The position numbers and the translations under genes were made by a program. This document shows, piece after piece, positions 56,046 to 64,000 of a DNA stretch of 64,000 nt (the first letter of the stretch is position 1; the number at the start of each line of letters is the position of its first letter). The notes beneath the pieces were generated by a model that worked only from the letters and a program-made list of their open reading frames with translations, was not told the DNA's origin and searched no databases. The stretch spans positions 124,001 to 188,000 of the forward strand of contig CALYBQ010000010.1 of the NCBI GenBank assembly GCA_944415565.1. Reading direction: 5' to 3'. This DNA is from an uncultured Rikenellaceae bacterium (GTDB lineage Bacteria; Bacteroidota; Bacteroidia; Bacteroidales; Rikenellaceae).

Positions 56046-56990
56046 TCATTGTTGTCCATTGTCCTGTTGTTCTTCGAAAAAGTTTACGGCCCTTTCTTTT
56101 ATAGCGTCGAATCCTATGCGGGTTATTGGTGTGGTTCCGCAAATCTCATGGAAGTCGTCTGCGTCGAATTTGTCCCAGAACGTCTGATCTGCGCTTGTCG
56201 GATCGAACAACGGGCGGGATTCTGGATGTGCGGACAGGGGCGTTCGCTTGTTGTGCGGGCATACGCTTTGGCAGATGTCGCATCCGTATATCCATCCGTG
56301 CGTTTCCGGCGACGACATAGCTTCGTCCGTGATTTTCTCTGCCGTCAGGCGCGATATGCACCGGTTGGTGTCTATTACGTATGGGCTGACGATAGCCGAA
56401 TTGGGACAGGCGTCTATACAGGCGGTGCAGGTTCCGCACCCGTCCTTTGTGAACGGACTGTCGTAAATGTCCGTTTCGGCATCGACGATTATCTCGCCGA
56501 GGAATACGAAGCTGCCGTGTCGAGGAGTCACTATCAGCGAATTTTTGCCCCTCCAGCCTAACCCTGCTTCGATTGCCCAGCTTTTTTCGAGCACGGGAGC
56601 TGAATCTGTGAAGCAACGCCCCCGGATGCCGGGATGTTCGTCAGATAATCGCCGCAGGATTATGTCGAGTTTGGCTTTCATGGTGACGTGGTAGTCCTGT
56701 GCGAGGGCATATGACGATATGCGTGGATTCCGGCTGTTGCGCTGGTCCCAATGCTCGTTTTTGTAATTCGCCGCGCAAACGATTACGGTCTTCGCTCCTT
56801 CGTACAGGAGGGCTGGGTCGAGCCTCTTCTCTATGTTGCGCCGCATGTAGGACAGTCCAGAGTCGTAACCCATGCCGAGCCAGTCGCACAGCCTTTGCGT
56901 CTGGTCGCCGAGTCGCCTGACACGGGCTATGCCGCAGAGATCGAATCCCGCTTCTGCGGCGTATTTTCGTATTTCGGACGCGTTTATCAC
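56046..56990 (-). CDS. queG: Epoxyqueuosine reductase QueG
   Basis: Cobalamin-dependent reduction of epoxyqueuosine to queuosine in tRNA. 314 residues. N-terminal corrinoid-binding part with DLCGIARV and MRRNIEKRLDP; the middle FTDSAPVLEKSWAIEAGLGWRGKNSL holds the active-site Asp. Two 4Fe-4S sites: CGTCTACIDACP near 193 and GCDICQSVCPHN near 240. The start is GTG at 56990. Pairs with queA, 6 kb away. Divergent from an acyl-CoA ligase. Confidence 0.93.
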   Translation of the reverse strand: MINASEIRKYAAEAGFDLCGIARVRRLGDQTQRLCDWLGMGYDSGLSYMRRNIEKRLDPALLYEGAKTVIVCAANYKNEHWDQRNSRNPRISSYALAQDYHVTMKAKLDIILRRLSDEHPGIRGRCFTDSAPVLEKSWAIEAGLGWRGKNSLIVTPRHGSFVFLGEIIVDAETDIYDSPFTKDGCGTCTACIDACPNSAIVSPYVIDTNRCISRLTAEKITDEAMSSPETHGWIYGCDICQSVCPHNKRTPLSAHPESRPLFDPTSADQTFWDKFDADDFHEICGTTPITRIGFDAIKERAVNFFEEQQDNGQQ

Positions 56991-57014
56991 TCTTCGGACA
57001 TAAATTTAATGGGG

Positions 57015-57022
57015 CAAAAATA
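57015..57022 (-). promoter_or_regulatory. -7 box for queG
   Basis: TATTTTTG on the minus strand fits TAnnTTTG, 25 bases before the GTG start. Confidence 0.4.
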
Positions 57023-57044
57023 CGATTTTAAAAATAATTGGTGC

Positions 57045-57052
57045 TACATTTG
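57045..57052 (+). promoter_or_regulatory. -7 box for the acyl-CoA ligase
   Basis: TACATTTG fits TAnnTTTG, 32 bases before the ATG. Back-to-back with the queG box. Confidence 0.45.
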
Positions 57053-57084
57053 TATATATGGCATAAAGACAAACTTACTCGGAT

Positions 57085-58716
57085 ATGGCAATCTATACGC
57101 TTCGTGATCTTTATTTGCATAGCGTTAACGCTTACTCTTCGCGCTGTATGTCTTCCATGTACGGTGGGGAGTGCGTAACGTTCGCTGAGTTCGCCCGGAA
57201 AGTAGAGGCGGAGGCCGAGATGCTACGCATGGCGGGACTTTCGTCAGGCGACAAGGTGGCCTTGCTCAGCAATAACATGCCTAACTGGGCGGTATCGTAT
57301 TTCGCCGCCGTAATTTCTGGACTCGTGATAGTTCCGATCTTGCCCGATTTCTCTACTCCGGAGTTGGACATGATTATCAGGCATTGCGGCGCCAAGGCGC
57401 TGTGCTGTTCAGACAAACTCTATACGAAGGTCTCGAAAGAGACGATAGAGGGGCTCAACGTCGTGTTGCGTACCAAGAACTGCGGTGTGATATACATGAA
57501 AGAGGGAGTGCAGCCCGGTGTGTTCACAGAGCCTAAGGCCGACGATGTTGCGGCTATAATTTATACATCGGGGACGACCTCGAAGCCCAAAGGCGTGATG
57601 CTTACCCATGCAAATCTCGTTGCACAGGTGGAGATGGATTACGACCTGTTTACGATCTATCAGTCGGACGTGTTCCTCTCGATACTTCCCCTGTCGCATA
57701 CTTACGAGTGTTCGCTGGGAATGTTGCTGCCGTTCTATTCGGGAGCGTCGGTCGTCTATCTCGACAAATTGCCTACGGCATCCACGCTTATGCCGGCTAT
57801 GCGGTCGGTGCGGCCTACCATAATGCTTAGCGTGCCGTTGATAATAGAGAAGATATATAAAAGCCAAGTCAGGGGGCGGTTCGTGAAGAACGCCGTTTTG
57901 AAGAAGATGTACGGCTGGGCGTGGTTCCGTAAAATGGTGCATCGGGAGGCTGGGAGAAAGCTGAGAAAGATATTCGGCGGCCGGTTGAGATTTTTCGGGA
58001 TCGGCGGTGCAAAACTCGATTTCGATACCGAACGGTTCCTTGTGGAGGCCAAATTCCCATACGGTGTCGGATACGGACTCACCGAAACGGCCCCGCTCAT
58101 AGCCGGGGGTATTCCGGGGAAGATCAGGTTCCGTTCGACCGGCCCGGTTTTGAGTAGAGTGAAGGCTCGGCTGGATAATATGAATAAGGATACGGGCGAA
58201 GGGGAGATAGTCGTTCAGAGTCCGAGTACGATGAAGGGGTATTACGAAGATCCCGGCGCAACGGCGGACGTATTCACGCCTGACGGATGGTTTCGGACCA
58301 AGGACATCGGCCGTTTCGACGAAGAGGGAAATCTCTATATATTGGGGCGCATAGGGAACATGATAGTGGGACCGAGCGGTGAGAATATCTATCCGGAGGA
58401 GATAGAGTCGGTCATTAACAGCCATTTTCTTGTAACGGATTCCATCGTCAAGGAGAACGACGGAAAGCTCGTTGCACAGGTGTATTTTAATGAGGAGGAG
58501 GCTCAGCGCCGCTATAATGATTTTAAGGAGAGCCTTCATGCCCTGAAGGCCGAGATCAAGGCCTATGTCAATTCGAAAGTCAGCAAGTCGGCCCAGATTG
58601 CCGACGTGGAGGCGCAGGACAAGGCTTTCGAGAAGACCCCGACGCAAAAGATCAAAAGGTTCAAGTATGTCGATCCGCGTCCTTTGAAGAAGCCTGACGA
58701 GGCGGCAACGCGGTAG
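57085..58716 (+). CDS. Long-chain fatty acid-CoA ligase (AMP-forming)
   Basis: 543 residues. ATP-binding loop IIYTSGTTSKPKGVMLTHAN near residue 160, LPLSHTYECSLG, the substrate motif YGLTETAPLIAGG near 334, GWFRTKDIGRFDEEGNLYI and the hinge with GRIGNMIVGPSGENIYPEEIE. The C-terminal catalytic Lys is in FEKTPTQKIKRFKY. Membership in the FACL/FadD branch is shown by VRPTIMLSVPLIIEKIYK and by a long insertion before LRFFGIGGAKL. Activates fatty acids for phospholipid or energy use. Single gene with its own terminator. Confidence 0.9.
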   Translation: MAIYTLRDLYLHSVNAYSSRCMSSMYGGECVTFAEFARKVEAEAEMLRMAGLSSGDKVALLSNNMPNWAVSYFAAVISGLVIVPILPDFSTPELDMIIRHCGAKALCCSDKLYTKVSKETIEGLNVVLRTKNCGVIYMKEGVQPGVFTEPKADDVAAIIYTSGTTSKPKGVMLTHANLVAQVEMDYDLFTIYQSDVFLSILPLSHTYECSLGMLLPFYSGASVVYLDKLPTASTLMPAMRSVRPTIMLSVPLIIEKIYKSQVRGRFVKNAVLKKMYGWAWFRKMVHREAGRKLRKIFGGRLRFFGIGGAKLDFDTERFLVEAKFPYGVGYGLTETAPLIAGGIPGKIRFRSTGPVLSRVKARLDNMNKDTGEGEIVVQSPSTMKGYYEDPGATADVFTPDGWFRTKDIGRFDEEGNLYILGRIGNMIVGPSGENIYPEEIESVINSHFLVTDSIVKENDGKLVAQVYFNEEEAQRRYNDFKESLHALKAEIKAYVNSKVSKSAQIADVEAQDKAFEKTPTQKIKRFKYVDPRPLKKPDEAATR

Positions 58717-58753
58717 AATGTGCTCTATGCTTGCTCGAACACGTAGATATGAT

Positions 58754-58779
58754 TGCGGTCGGCTTTTTAGTCGGCCGCA
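58754..58779 (+). terminator. Terminator after the acyl-CoA ligase
   Basis: TGCGGTCGGC-TTTTTA-GTCGGCCGCA, 10-bp stem with two wobble pairs, followed by TATTTTATG. Confidence 0.7.
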
Positions 58780-59012
58780 TATTTTATGTTTATGTGTCGG
58801 GAGTGTTGCGTATATATCAGTTCCGCGTCGTAGGTTTTGCCGAGGTTGTCGTATAGCCTTTGCGTTTGGCCGGACTGGCTGTTTGGCGCGGGTTGTATAG
58901 GTGACATGGCGGCGTATTTTAGTAATAAGGCGGTCGGGTTATAATGTCCTTTGCCGACAGTGTTGATGAGAGGAAACGTGTTTCTGTCCACGCTTTTGAC
59001 TGCGGCGGACAT
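58767..59012 (-). CDS. Doubtful small hypothetical protein (81 residues)
   Basis: An open frame starting MSAAVKSVDRNTFPL in a 363-base gap, ending inside the terminator hairpin. It contains GKGHYNPTALLLKYAAMSP and NLGKTYDAELIY, a plausible but unmatched composition. No SD, no -7 box, no signal peptide. It may be a real small gene or chance. Confidence 0.25.
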   Translation of the reverse strand: MSAAVKSVDRNTFPLINTVGKGHYNPTALLLKYAAMSPIQPAPNSQSGQTQRLYDNLGKTYDAELIYTQHSRHINIKYAAD

Positions 59013-59025
59013 ATAATTCGGTTCG

Positions 59026-59058
59026 TTGTATATATAGTCGTGTAAAATCGTATATTTG
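59026..59058 (+). promoter_or_regulatory. Promoter of the flippase-like gene
   Basis: TTG (59026-59028), 22 bases, TATATTTG (59051-59058). Transcription would start about 59064, so the frame must start later than TTG 59056, which supports GTG 59080. Confidence 0.5.
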
Positions 59059-59079
59059 CAGTCATTCTCAATTTTTTTC

Positions 59080-60279
59080 GTGCAAGACAACACACAGCAG
59101 AAATTCTGCAAGATCAACGGTTTCGAACCGGAAAAAACGGCAGCCTCTCCGTCTGTCGGTGGCGATGCGTGTGGACAGGCAGATTGCGGCGGAGATTTGG
59201 ATGGCGGCGGGAAGGAGATCGGCAAGATAAAACTGCGTAAAGCCGTTTATCCGATACTTATAGGGTTGGCCGTTGTCGGGTATATGTTTTGGAGAGACTT
59301 CGATCCTGCCGTTTTCGACGATATACAATTTTCTTGGATAACCGTACTGTGGCTGTTGCTCGCGTTCTTGTGTATGTTCGGCCGCGATCTCGGGTATGTG
59401 ATCCGGTTGAGGGTGCTCAGCGACAAGAGTTTGTCGTGGGGACAGGCGCTCAGGGTAATAATGCTGTGGGAGTTCACGTCGGCCATCACTCCGTCGGCTG
59501 TCGGGGGGACGAGCGTCGCTATTGTCTATGTACATAAGGAGGGTATAGGCGTCGGCCGCAGCTCGGCGATAGTCATGCTTACGTCGTTCCTCGACGAATT
59601 GTTCTTTATCCTTATGTTCCCTCTGATGATGGCCATAGTGGGATTCGACGAGCTGTTCGCCATTACCGCAGGAAGCGGATTGCTGGCAAAATCTCTGATG
59701 ACGTTTGCCATAATAGGGTACTCGCTGAAACTCGCTTGGGTGTTGATACTGACCTATGGCCTGTTCGTGAATCCTCGCGGACTGAAATGGCTGCTGATGA
59801 AGATATTCAAACTGCGTTTCCTGCGTAGGTGGTATCGTGATATGAATATCGTGGGGACGGATATAATCAACAGCTCTAAGGAGATACGCCGGAAAGGGTT
59901 TATGTTCTGGCTGAAGGCCGGAGCGTCTACATTCCTGTCGTGGACGTCGCGGTATCTGGTGGCGAACGCTTTGGTGATGGCCTTTTTCGCTGTTGGCGAC
60001 CATGTGTTGCTGTTTGCACGCCAACTCGTGCTGTGGATAATGATGCTCGTTATGCCTACGCCGGGCGGCAGCGGATTTGCAGAGCTGTTCTTCTCGTCGT
60101 ATTGTGCCGATTTGATCGAGGTTCCTGTGGCGCTTCAGGCCGGGGCCGCTGCGCTCATCGCCTTCTTATGGCGCGGGGTTACCTATTATCCTTATCTCGC
60201 CATAGGAGCCGTGGTTTTCCCGAGGTGGCTGGGCCGCAATTTCGGGAAACGTGCTAACGGCCGGACCTCTAAGAAGTAG
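59080..60279 (+). CDS. Lysylphosphatidylglycerol synthase TM-domain (UPF0104) membrane protein
   Basis: 399 residues, GTG start chosen from promoter position. Residues 1-50 are a polar Gly/Asp-rich tail with Cys pairs (GDACGQADCGGD). Then 8 or so membrane helices: VYPILIGLAVVGYMFW, VLWLLLAFLCMFGRDLGYVIRL, FTSAITPSAVGGTSVAIVYV (family signature with TPSAVGG), and VMPTPGGSGFAELFF near the end. The fold is the MprF-type flippase domain without the synthase. Likely an inner-membrane lipid transporter; substrate unknown. Convergent with DUF4290. Confidence 0.82.
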   Translation: MQDNTQQKFCKINGFEPEKTAASPSVGGDACGQADCGGDLDGGGKEIGKIKLRKAVYPILIGLAVVGYMFWRDFDPAVFDDIQFSWITVLWLLLAFLCMFGRDLGYVIRLRVLSDKSLSWGQALRVIMLWEFTSAITPSAVGGTSVAIVYVHKEGIGVGRSSAIVMLTSFLDELFFILMFPLMMAIVGFDELFAITAGSGLLAKSLMTFAIIGYSLKLAWVLILTYGLFVNPRGLKWLLMKIFKLRFLRRWYRDMNIVGTDIINSSKEIRRKGFMFWLKAGASTFLSWTSRYLVANALVMAFFAVGDHVLLFARQLVLWIMMLVMPTPGGSGFAELFFSSYCADLIEVPVALQAGAAALIAFLWRGVTYYPYLAIGAVVFPRWLGRNFGKRANGRTSKK

Positions 60280-60294
60280 GGTGGCGTATATGGA

Positions 60295-60313
60295 CACTTC
60301 GCATCGCGAAGTG
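60295..60313. terminator. Hairpin between convergent genes
   Basis: CACTTCGC-ATC-GCGAAGTG, 8-bp perfect stem, 15 bases after the flippase stop, with CTCTTTTG downstream. Likely weak terminator. Confidence 0.45.
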
Positions 60314-60360
60314 GTGGGCTGCTCTTTTGTAGGTTGAATGCCGACCAGATAGTGGTAGGT

Positions 60361-61050
60361 TTATTTGGGCCTGTTATTGTTGCGGTGTTGCTTTTGCTGG
60401 TAGTTCTTCCCGTTGGACTGCCCGTTTTTGGCGTTCTTGCCCTTGTTCTGTCTCTGGTTAGTGAACCCTGCTTTTTTATGATATGTCGGTGCGGTTTTGT
60501 AGTCGCTCTTGATATTGTTTATCGCAGCCTCGTCTACCGAAATAGTATTGCCCGACAATCTCTTCATGTCCTTTATTATCACCTCGTTGTTCGGGTGCTC
60601 CTGATTGTATTCGTAGCTTTTGGCTCTCATGTAGCGGGCTACGTTGGCGAGGACCTCTTCTACCGCGTGCTCGTCGGTCTCGTCCTTCAACGATTTGATG
60701 ATGTTCTCGATATTCTTGCCGTAGTGTTTTATAGCTATCTTTTTGTCGGGATACTTCAATTTTTCCGGCATCGGGGTGAGCGTTTCTTCCGTTGGAATCG
60801 GATAGGGGGAGTCTACGTCCAGCGAGAAGCCCGACATGATGAACATATGGTCCCACAATTTATGGTTGAAGTCGGCGGTGTCCCTTAGCAGAGGGTTGAG
60901 GTTGCCCATGACGCTGATTACGGCCCGTGCCTGCCGGTTTCGCTCCTCGCGATCTTCGATTGAGGAGAGGTAGTCTATCATTTCGTGGATATGACGTCCG
61001 TATTCGGGCAGCTTGAGTTTCTTACGCTCGTAGTTATAATTCTTTTCCAT
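60361..61050 (-). CDS. DUF4290 protein
   Basis: 229 residues. NYNYERKKLKLPEYGRHIHEMIDYL at the start is the DUF4290 signature, a Bacteroidota-specific family of unknown function. The body is helical and charged (DREERNRQARAVISVMGNLNPLLRD). The last 45 residues are basic and rich in Asn, Gln and Lys (KNAKNGQSNGKNYQQKQHRNNNRPK), probably disordered and possibly nucleic-acid binding. ATG 61050 matches the conserved start; the longer frame adds 37 unconserved residues. Confidence 0.85.
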   Translation of the reverse strand: MEKNYNYERKKLKLPEYGRHIHEMIDYLSSIEDREERNRQARAVISVMGNLNPLLRDTADFNHKLWDHMFIMSGFSLDVDSPYPIPTEETLTPMPEKLKYPDKKIAIKHYGKNIENIIKSLKDETDEHAVEEVLANVARYMRAKSYEYNQEHPNNEVIIKDMKRLSGNTISVDEAAINNIKSDYKTAPTYHKKAGFTNQRQNKGKNAKNGQSNGKNYQQKQHRNNNRPK

Positions 61051-61192
61051 CGTTAAGTTATTGAAAGACCGCGAACTGCCATAGGAATATCCTTCTGGGC
61101 GGATATTTTGATTAATGAAGTAAGACAGTTTGGCGTAAGTTAACCGATCGGCCGTTGACACGCTTTCAATCCGAGAATAATTGTGAGATTGG

Positions 61193-61221
61193 TTGAGGTG
61201 TCCAAGTAATTGTTAACTTTG
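61193..61221 (+). promoter_or_regulatory. Promoter of the sigma-54 activator
   Basis: TTG (61193-61195), 18 bases, TAACTTTG (61214-61221), close to the consensus. The leader is about 80 bases and contains AAGGA 1-5 bases before the ATG. Confidence 0.5.
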
Positions 61222-61306
61222 TGCCAAAAGTATAGCGATTTTCATAAAAAAACAAATAAGTCAATATTTTCTTGTATATTCGTTACGGGAAATCTCAATT
61301 TAAGGA

Positions 61307-62497
61307 ATGATCAGGATTCTTATAGTCGATAAGCAGCGCAGTATACGCAATATCCTTCGAGAACGTTTGGAGTTTGAGGGATATACGGTGGAGACGGCTG
61401 AAAGTCTGACAGAGGCTAACGCCTTGTATGATAAGAGGGGAAGCGATCTGGTCATTGTGGAAAATGTCCTGATGTACGAGTACCTCGATAACGGAGGTAG
61501 GTTGACAGGCAAGACGCCGATAATCGTCATTTCGGACGATCCGCAGATCAGAGAGGCGGTATTCGCAATGCGAAACGGGGCGTATGACTATCTGGGCAAA
61601 CCGCTGGATATGAACCTGCTGTTTGCGTCGATAAAGGAGGCGTGCGGAGAGAAGAAGGAGGAGGAGAAGCCGAAACGAACGGTGTCTGCGTCGGTGGTTT
61701 TCAAGAAGCCTAAAGCCAAATCGAAAAGCGGAGTCCCGGAAATAGTCGGTGAATCGGACGAGATTATGTTCGTGAAGAAACTCATCGAGAAAGTCGCGCC
61801 TTCCGAAGCACGGGTGCTTGTCACTGGTGCGAACGGTACGGGCAAAGAGCTTGTTGCCAAATGGTTGCATGAAAAGAGTTTGCGGGCCGGCGGTCCGTTC
61901 GTCGAGGTCAATTGTGCGGCGATACCTTCCGAACTTATAGAGAGCGAATTGTTCGGGCACGAAAAAGGTGCATTTACATCTGCCATCAAACAGCGTAAGG
62001 GGAAATTCGAGCAGGCCGACGGAGGAACGTTGTTCCTCGACGAGATAGGCGATATGAGCCTGTCTGCCCAAGCTAAGGTGCTGAGGGCGTTGCAGGAGAA
62101 CAAGATAAGCCGTGTAGGCAGCGACGTGGATATTTCGGTCAATGTCAGGGTGGTGTCGGCTACCAACAAGAATCTGCGCGAGGAGATACAGAAAGGTAAC
62201 TTCCGTGAAGACCTGTATCATCGTCTGAGCGTCATCGTCATACGTGTCCCGTCGTTGATCGACAGGATAGACGACATTCCGCTGTTGATAGGGCATTTTA
62301 TGGATAAGATATGCGAGGAGTATGGTATACCGACGAAATCGGTGAAGGCCGATGCAGTCAAAGAGTTGCAGACTTTCGCGTGGACGGGCAATATACGCGA
62401 ATTGCGTAATGTCATGGAGAGGTTAATCATACTTAGCGGGGACGAGATTACGATGGACGATGTCAGGGCATACACCAGTTCGGTCATAAGGCAATAA
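61307..62497 (+). CDS. Sigma-54-dependent activator with degenerate receiver and no Fis domain
   Basis: 396 residues: receiver-like domain 1-115, linker to about 145, AAA+ domain 150-396. In the receiver Asp8 is kept but its acidic partner is Lys9; the phosphoacceptor position is Glu52 (DLVIVEN) instead of Asp; Ser76 and Lys98 (GKPLD) are kept. So it cannot be phosphorylated in the usual way, and Glu may mimic phospho-Asp. AAA+: Walker A GANGTGKE, sigma-54 loop GAFTSA (Ser for the Gly of GAFTGA, common in Bacteroidota), Walker B GTLFLDEIGD, and LYHRLSVIVIRVPSL. It ends after WTGNIRELRNVMERL and the lid, with no C-terminal DNA-binding helix-turn-helix, as in Bacteroidota relatives. Confidence 0.9.
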   Translation: MIRILIVDKQRSIRNILRERLEFEGYTVETAESLTEANALYDKRGSDLVIVENVLMYEYLDNGGRLTGKTPIIVISDDPQIREAVFAMRNGAYDYLGKPLDMNLLFASIKEACGEKKEEEKPKRTVSASVVFKKPKAKSKSGVPEIVGESDEIMFVKKLIEKVAPSEARVLVTGANGTGKELVAKWLHEKSLRAGGPFVEVNCAAIPSELIESELFGHEKGAFTSAIKQRKGKFEQADGGTLFLDEIGDMSLSAQAKVLRALQENKISRVGSDVDISVNVRVVSATNKNLREEIQKGNFREDLYHRLSVIVIRVPSLIDRIDDIPLLIGHFMDKICEEYGIPTKSVKADAVKELQTFAWTGNIRELRNVMERLIILSGDEITMDDVRAYTSSVIRQ

Positions 62498-62521
62498 CGA
62501 TTGTCGAGAGGTTCGAGATAC

Positions 62522-62551
62522 GGCCGTCATGTGAGTGGCGGCCATTTTTTT
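62522..62551 (+). terminator. Terminator after the sigma-54 activator
   Basis: GGCCGTCA-(6)-TGGCGGCC, 8-bp stem with one wobble, followed by ATTTTTTT. Confidence 0.75.
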
Positions 62552-62626
62552 GTCTAAAGCCGACCGGGCCTTGACGGTTTGGGCGAATTTGCTTACTTTT
62601 ATGCTAAAATAAAAACTTAGATATAT

Positions 62627-63937
62627 ATGGCCGTATTCGAAGTACGAGGCGGACGTCGCCTCAGTGGTGAGATAGTACCGCAGGGAGCTAAGAACGAAGC
62701 GTTGCAGATATTGTGTGCGGTGCTGCTGACGAAAGAGAGGGTTACGGTTTGTAACGTGCCGGAGATAGTAGACGTCATGCAACTCATTGAGTTGTTGCGT
62801 GAGATGGGCGTAGAGGTCGAAAGACTCGGAGCAGGGCGCTATACTTTCCGTGCAGCGAATGTCGATCTCGATTATATGAAGACGGACGATTACCGCAAGC
62901 GTGCGACTCGCCTTCGCGGTTCGGTCATGTTGTTGGGGCCTATGTTGGCGCGGTTCGGTGTCGGATACCTGCCGAAGCCGGGCGGCGACAAGATAGGGCG
63001 CAGGCGTCTCGATACGCATTTCATCGGATTCCAGAAGCTCGGGGCCGATTTCGATTTCGATGCAGGGGAGAATTTTTTTGCTGTCAGGGGGAAGAATCTG
63101 TGTGGAACATATATGCTGCTTGACGAGGCTTCGGTGACAGGTACGGCGAATATAATCATGGCGGCTGTTTTGACGCCGGGATTCACTACGATATACAATG
63201 CCGCCTGCGAGCCGTATGTGCAGCAGTTGTGCAAGATGCTGAATCGTATGGGGGCTAAAATCTCCGGTATAGCGTCCAATCTGCTCACCATCGAAGGGGT
63301 AGATGAATTGGGTGGTACGGAACATTGCTTGTTGCCAGACATGATAGAGGTGGGTAGCTTCATCGGGCTTGCGGCGATGACGCAGTCGGAGATAACTATC
63401 AAGGATGTCTCTTACGAGAACCTCGGCATAATTCCGGCACAGTTCGCGCGTATGGGCATACGCTTCGAGCAGCGCGGGGACGATATATATATTCCGGAGC
63501 AGGACCATTACGAGATAGAGAGTTTTATCGACGGGTCCATCATGACGATCGCCGACGCTCCGTGGCCGGGTTTGACGCCTGACTTGCTGTCGGTCTTCCT
63601 CGTTGTGGCGACACAGGCGAAGGGCTCGGTGCTGATCCATCAGAAGATGTTCGAGAGCCGTCTGTTCTTTGTCGATAAACTGATAGATATGGGCGCACAG
63701 ATAATACTTTGCGATCCGCACAGGGCTACGGTCATCGGTCATGATCATCAGATGAGACTGCGCGGTACGTGCATGACGTCTCCGGATATACGTGCGGGTG
63801 TTGCGTTGCTCATCGCAGCTATGAATGCCGACGGTCGCAGCGTAATACAAAATATCGAACAGATAGACCGCGGATACCAAAATATAGACGGCCGTCTGAA
63901 TGCACTCGGTGCGGATATACGAAGGGTGGAAGAGTAG
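62627..63937 (+). CDS. murA: UDP-N-acetylglucosamine 1-carboxyvinyltransferase
   Basis: First committed step of peptidoglycan synthesis: transfers enolpyruvate from PEP to UDP-GlcNAc. 436 residues. PQGAKNEALQILCAVLL near residue 18 holds the conserved Lys22-equivalent; RLRGSVMLLGPMLARFG; DEASVTGTANIIMAAVLT; PWPGLTPDLLSVFLV. The catalytic loop that has Cys115 in E. coli reads PKPGGDKIGRRRLDTH, with Asp121 in place of Cys, so it should be insensitive to fosfomycin. 129 bases after the sigma-54 activator and its terminator. Confidence 0.96.
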   Translation: MAVFEVRGGRRLSGEIVPQGAKNEALQILCAVLLTKERVTVCNVPEIVDVMQLIELLREMGVEVERLGAGRYTFRAANVDLDYMKTDDYRKRATRLRGSVMLLGPMLARFGVGYLPKPGGDKIGRRRLDTHFIGFQKLGADFDFDAGENFFAVRGKNLCGTYMLLDEASVTGTANIIMAAVLTPGFTTIYNAACEPYVQQLCKMLNRMGAKISGIASNLLTIEGVDELGGTEHCLLPDMIEVGSFIGLAAMTQSEITIKDVSYENLGIIPAQFARMGIRFEQRGDDIYIPEQDHYEIESFIDGSIMTIADAPWPGLTPDLLSVFLVVATQAKGSVLIHQKMFESRLFFVDKLIDMGAQIILCDPHRATVIGHDHQMRLRGTCMTSPDIRAGVALLIAAMNADGRSVIQNIEQIDRGYQNIDGRLNALGADIRRVEE

Positions 63938-63980
63938 GGAGCTCCTACCGGCAGGGGGGATTGCCGGGAAAACAAATGCA

Positions 63981-64000
63981 GAGGAGATTTTGGTCTCCTC
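63981..64000 (+). terminator. Hairpin at the window edge after murA
   Basis: GAGGAGA-TTTTGG-TCTCCTC, a 7-bp perfect stem ending at the last base of the window; any T-run would be outside. Confidence 0.5.

Noticed and set aside
61307..62497. GAFTSA instead of GAFTGA as evidence of a broken sigma-54 activator
   Set aside because: As far as I know this variant and the lack of a Fis domain are usual in the Bacteroidota branch, so only the receiver changes are reported.

Overview
The window looks like chromosomal DNA of a Bacteroidota species, most likely order Bacteroidales. The Rikenellaceae (Alistipes-like) are the best guess by protein flavour, but no rRNA gene is present to confirm this. Support comes from repeated TAnnTTTG -7 boxes (Bacteroides-type sigma-ABfr promoters), few Shine-Dalgarno sequences, lipoproteins with Cys-Ser-Lys-acidic export signals, a Mfa1/FimA-type fimbrial operon, and Bacteroidota-specific families (DUF3575, DUF3868, DUF4290, the arginine-operon GNAT protein). 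Genes are dense and most of the window is core genome. I saw no tRNA, IS element, prophage or CRISPR array.

Layout. 1-15.9 kb is housekeeping: purH (cut by the window edge), gpsA-pgi, infC, thrS, pdxA, dnaX, lon, valS and a glycosyltransferase. 16.1-19.6 kb (minus) is an operon of paaK, an ACT-domain protein, a 44-residue symporter accessory peptide and a sodium:solute symporter. 19.9-31.2 kb (minus) is a seven-gene fimbrial operon: DUF3575, DUF3868/OmpA-like, Mfa1-type major subunit, FimB/Mfa2 anchor and three large lipoprotein accessory/tip subunits. 31.9-37.6 kb (minus) is the arginine operon (GNAT, an unknown lipoprotein, argG, argC, argD, argB). 37.8-41 kb carries a second glycosyltransferase, sodB and a six-bladed propeller lipoprotein. 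41.2-47.6 kb (plus) runs rel, a DUF454-MqnB fusion, mqnD, bioF, bioG and bioC with tiny gaps or overlaps, joining the stringent response, futalosine menaquinone synthesis and pimeloyl/biotin synthesis. 48.4-64 kb has RNase P RNA, queA, a YgiQ radical SAM protein, PAP2, dnaB, yifB/comM, queG, a fatty acyl-CoA ligase, a flippase-like membrane protein, DUF4290, a sigma-54 activator with a degenerate receiver, and murA.

Most notable points: a run of ten A in dnaX placed so that slippage gives an immediate stop (tau/gamma-type products); infC that appears to start at ATA behind a rare strong Shine-Dalgarno; a membrane-anchored MqnB made by fusion with a DUF454 domain; a long Rel protein whose ppGpp hydrolase residues are lost while the synthetase is intact; a sigma-54 activator whose receiver has Glu for the phosphoacceptor Asp; hairpins with T-runs inside the fimbrial and arginine operons that may set subunit ratios; and an unexplained lipoprotein gene inside the arginine operon. 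I did not find a clearly new defence or mobile system.
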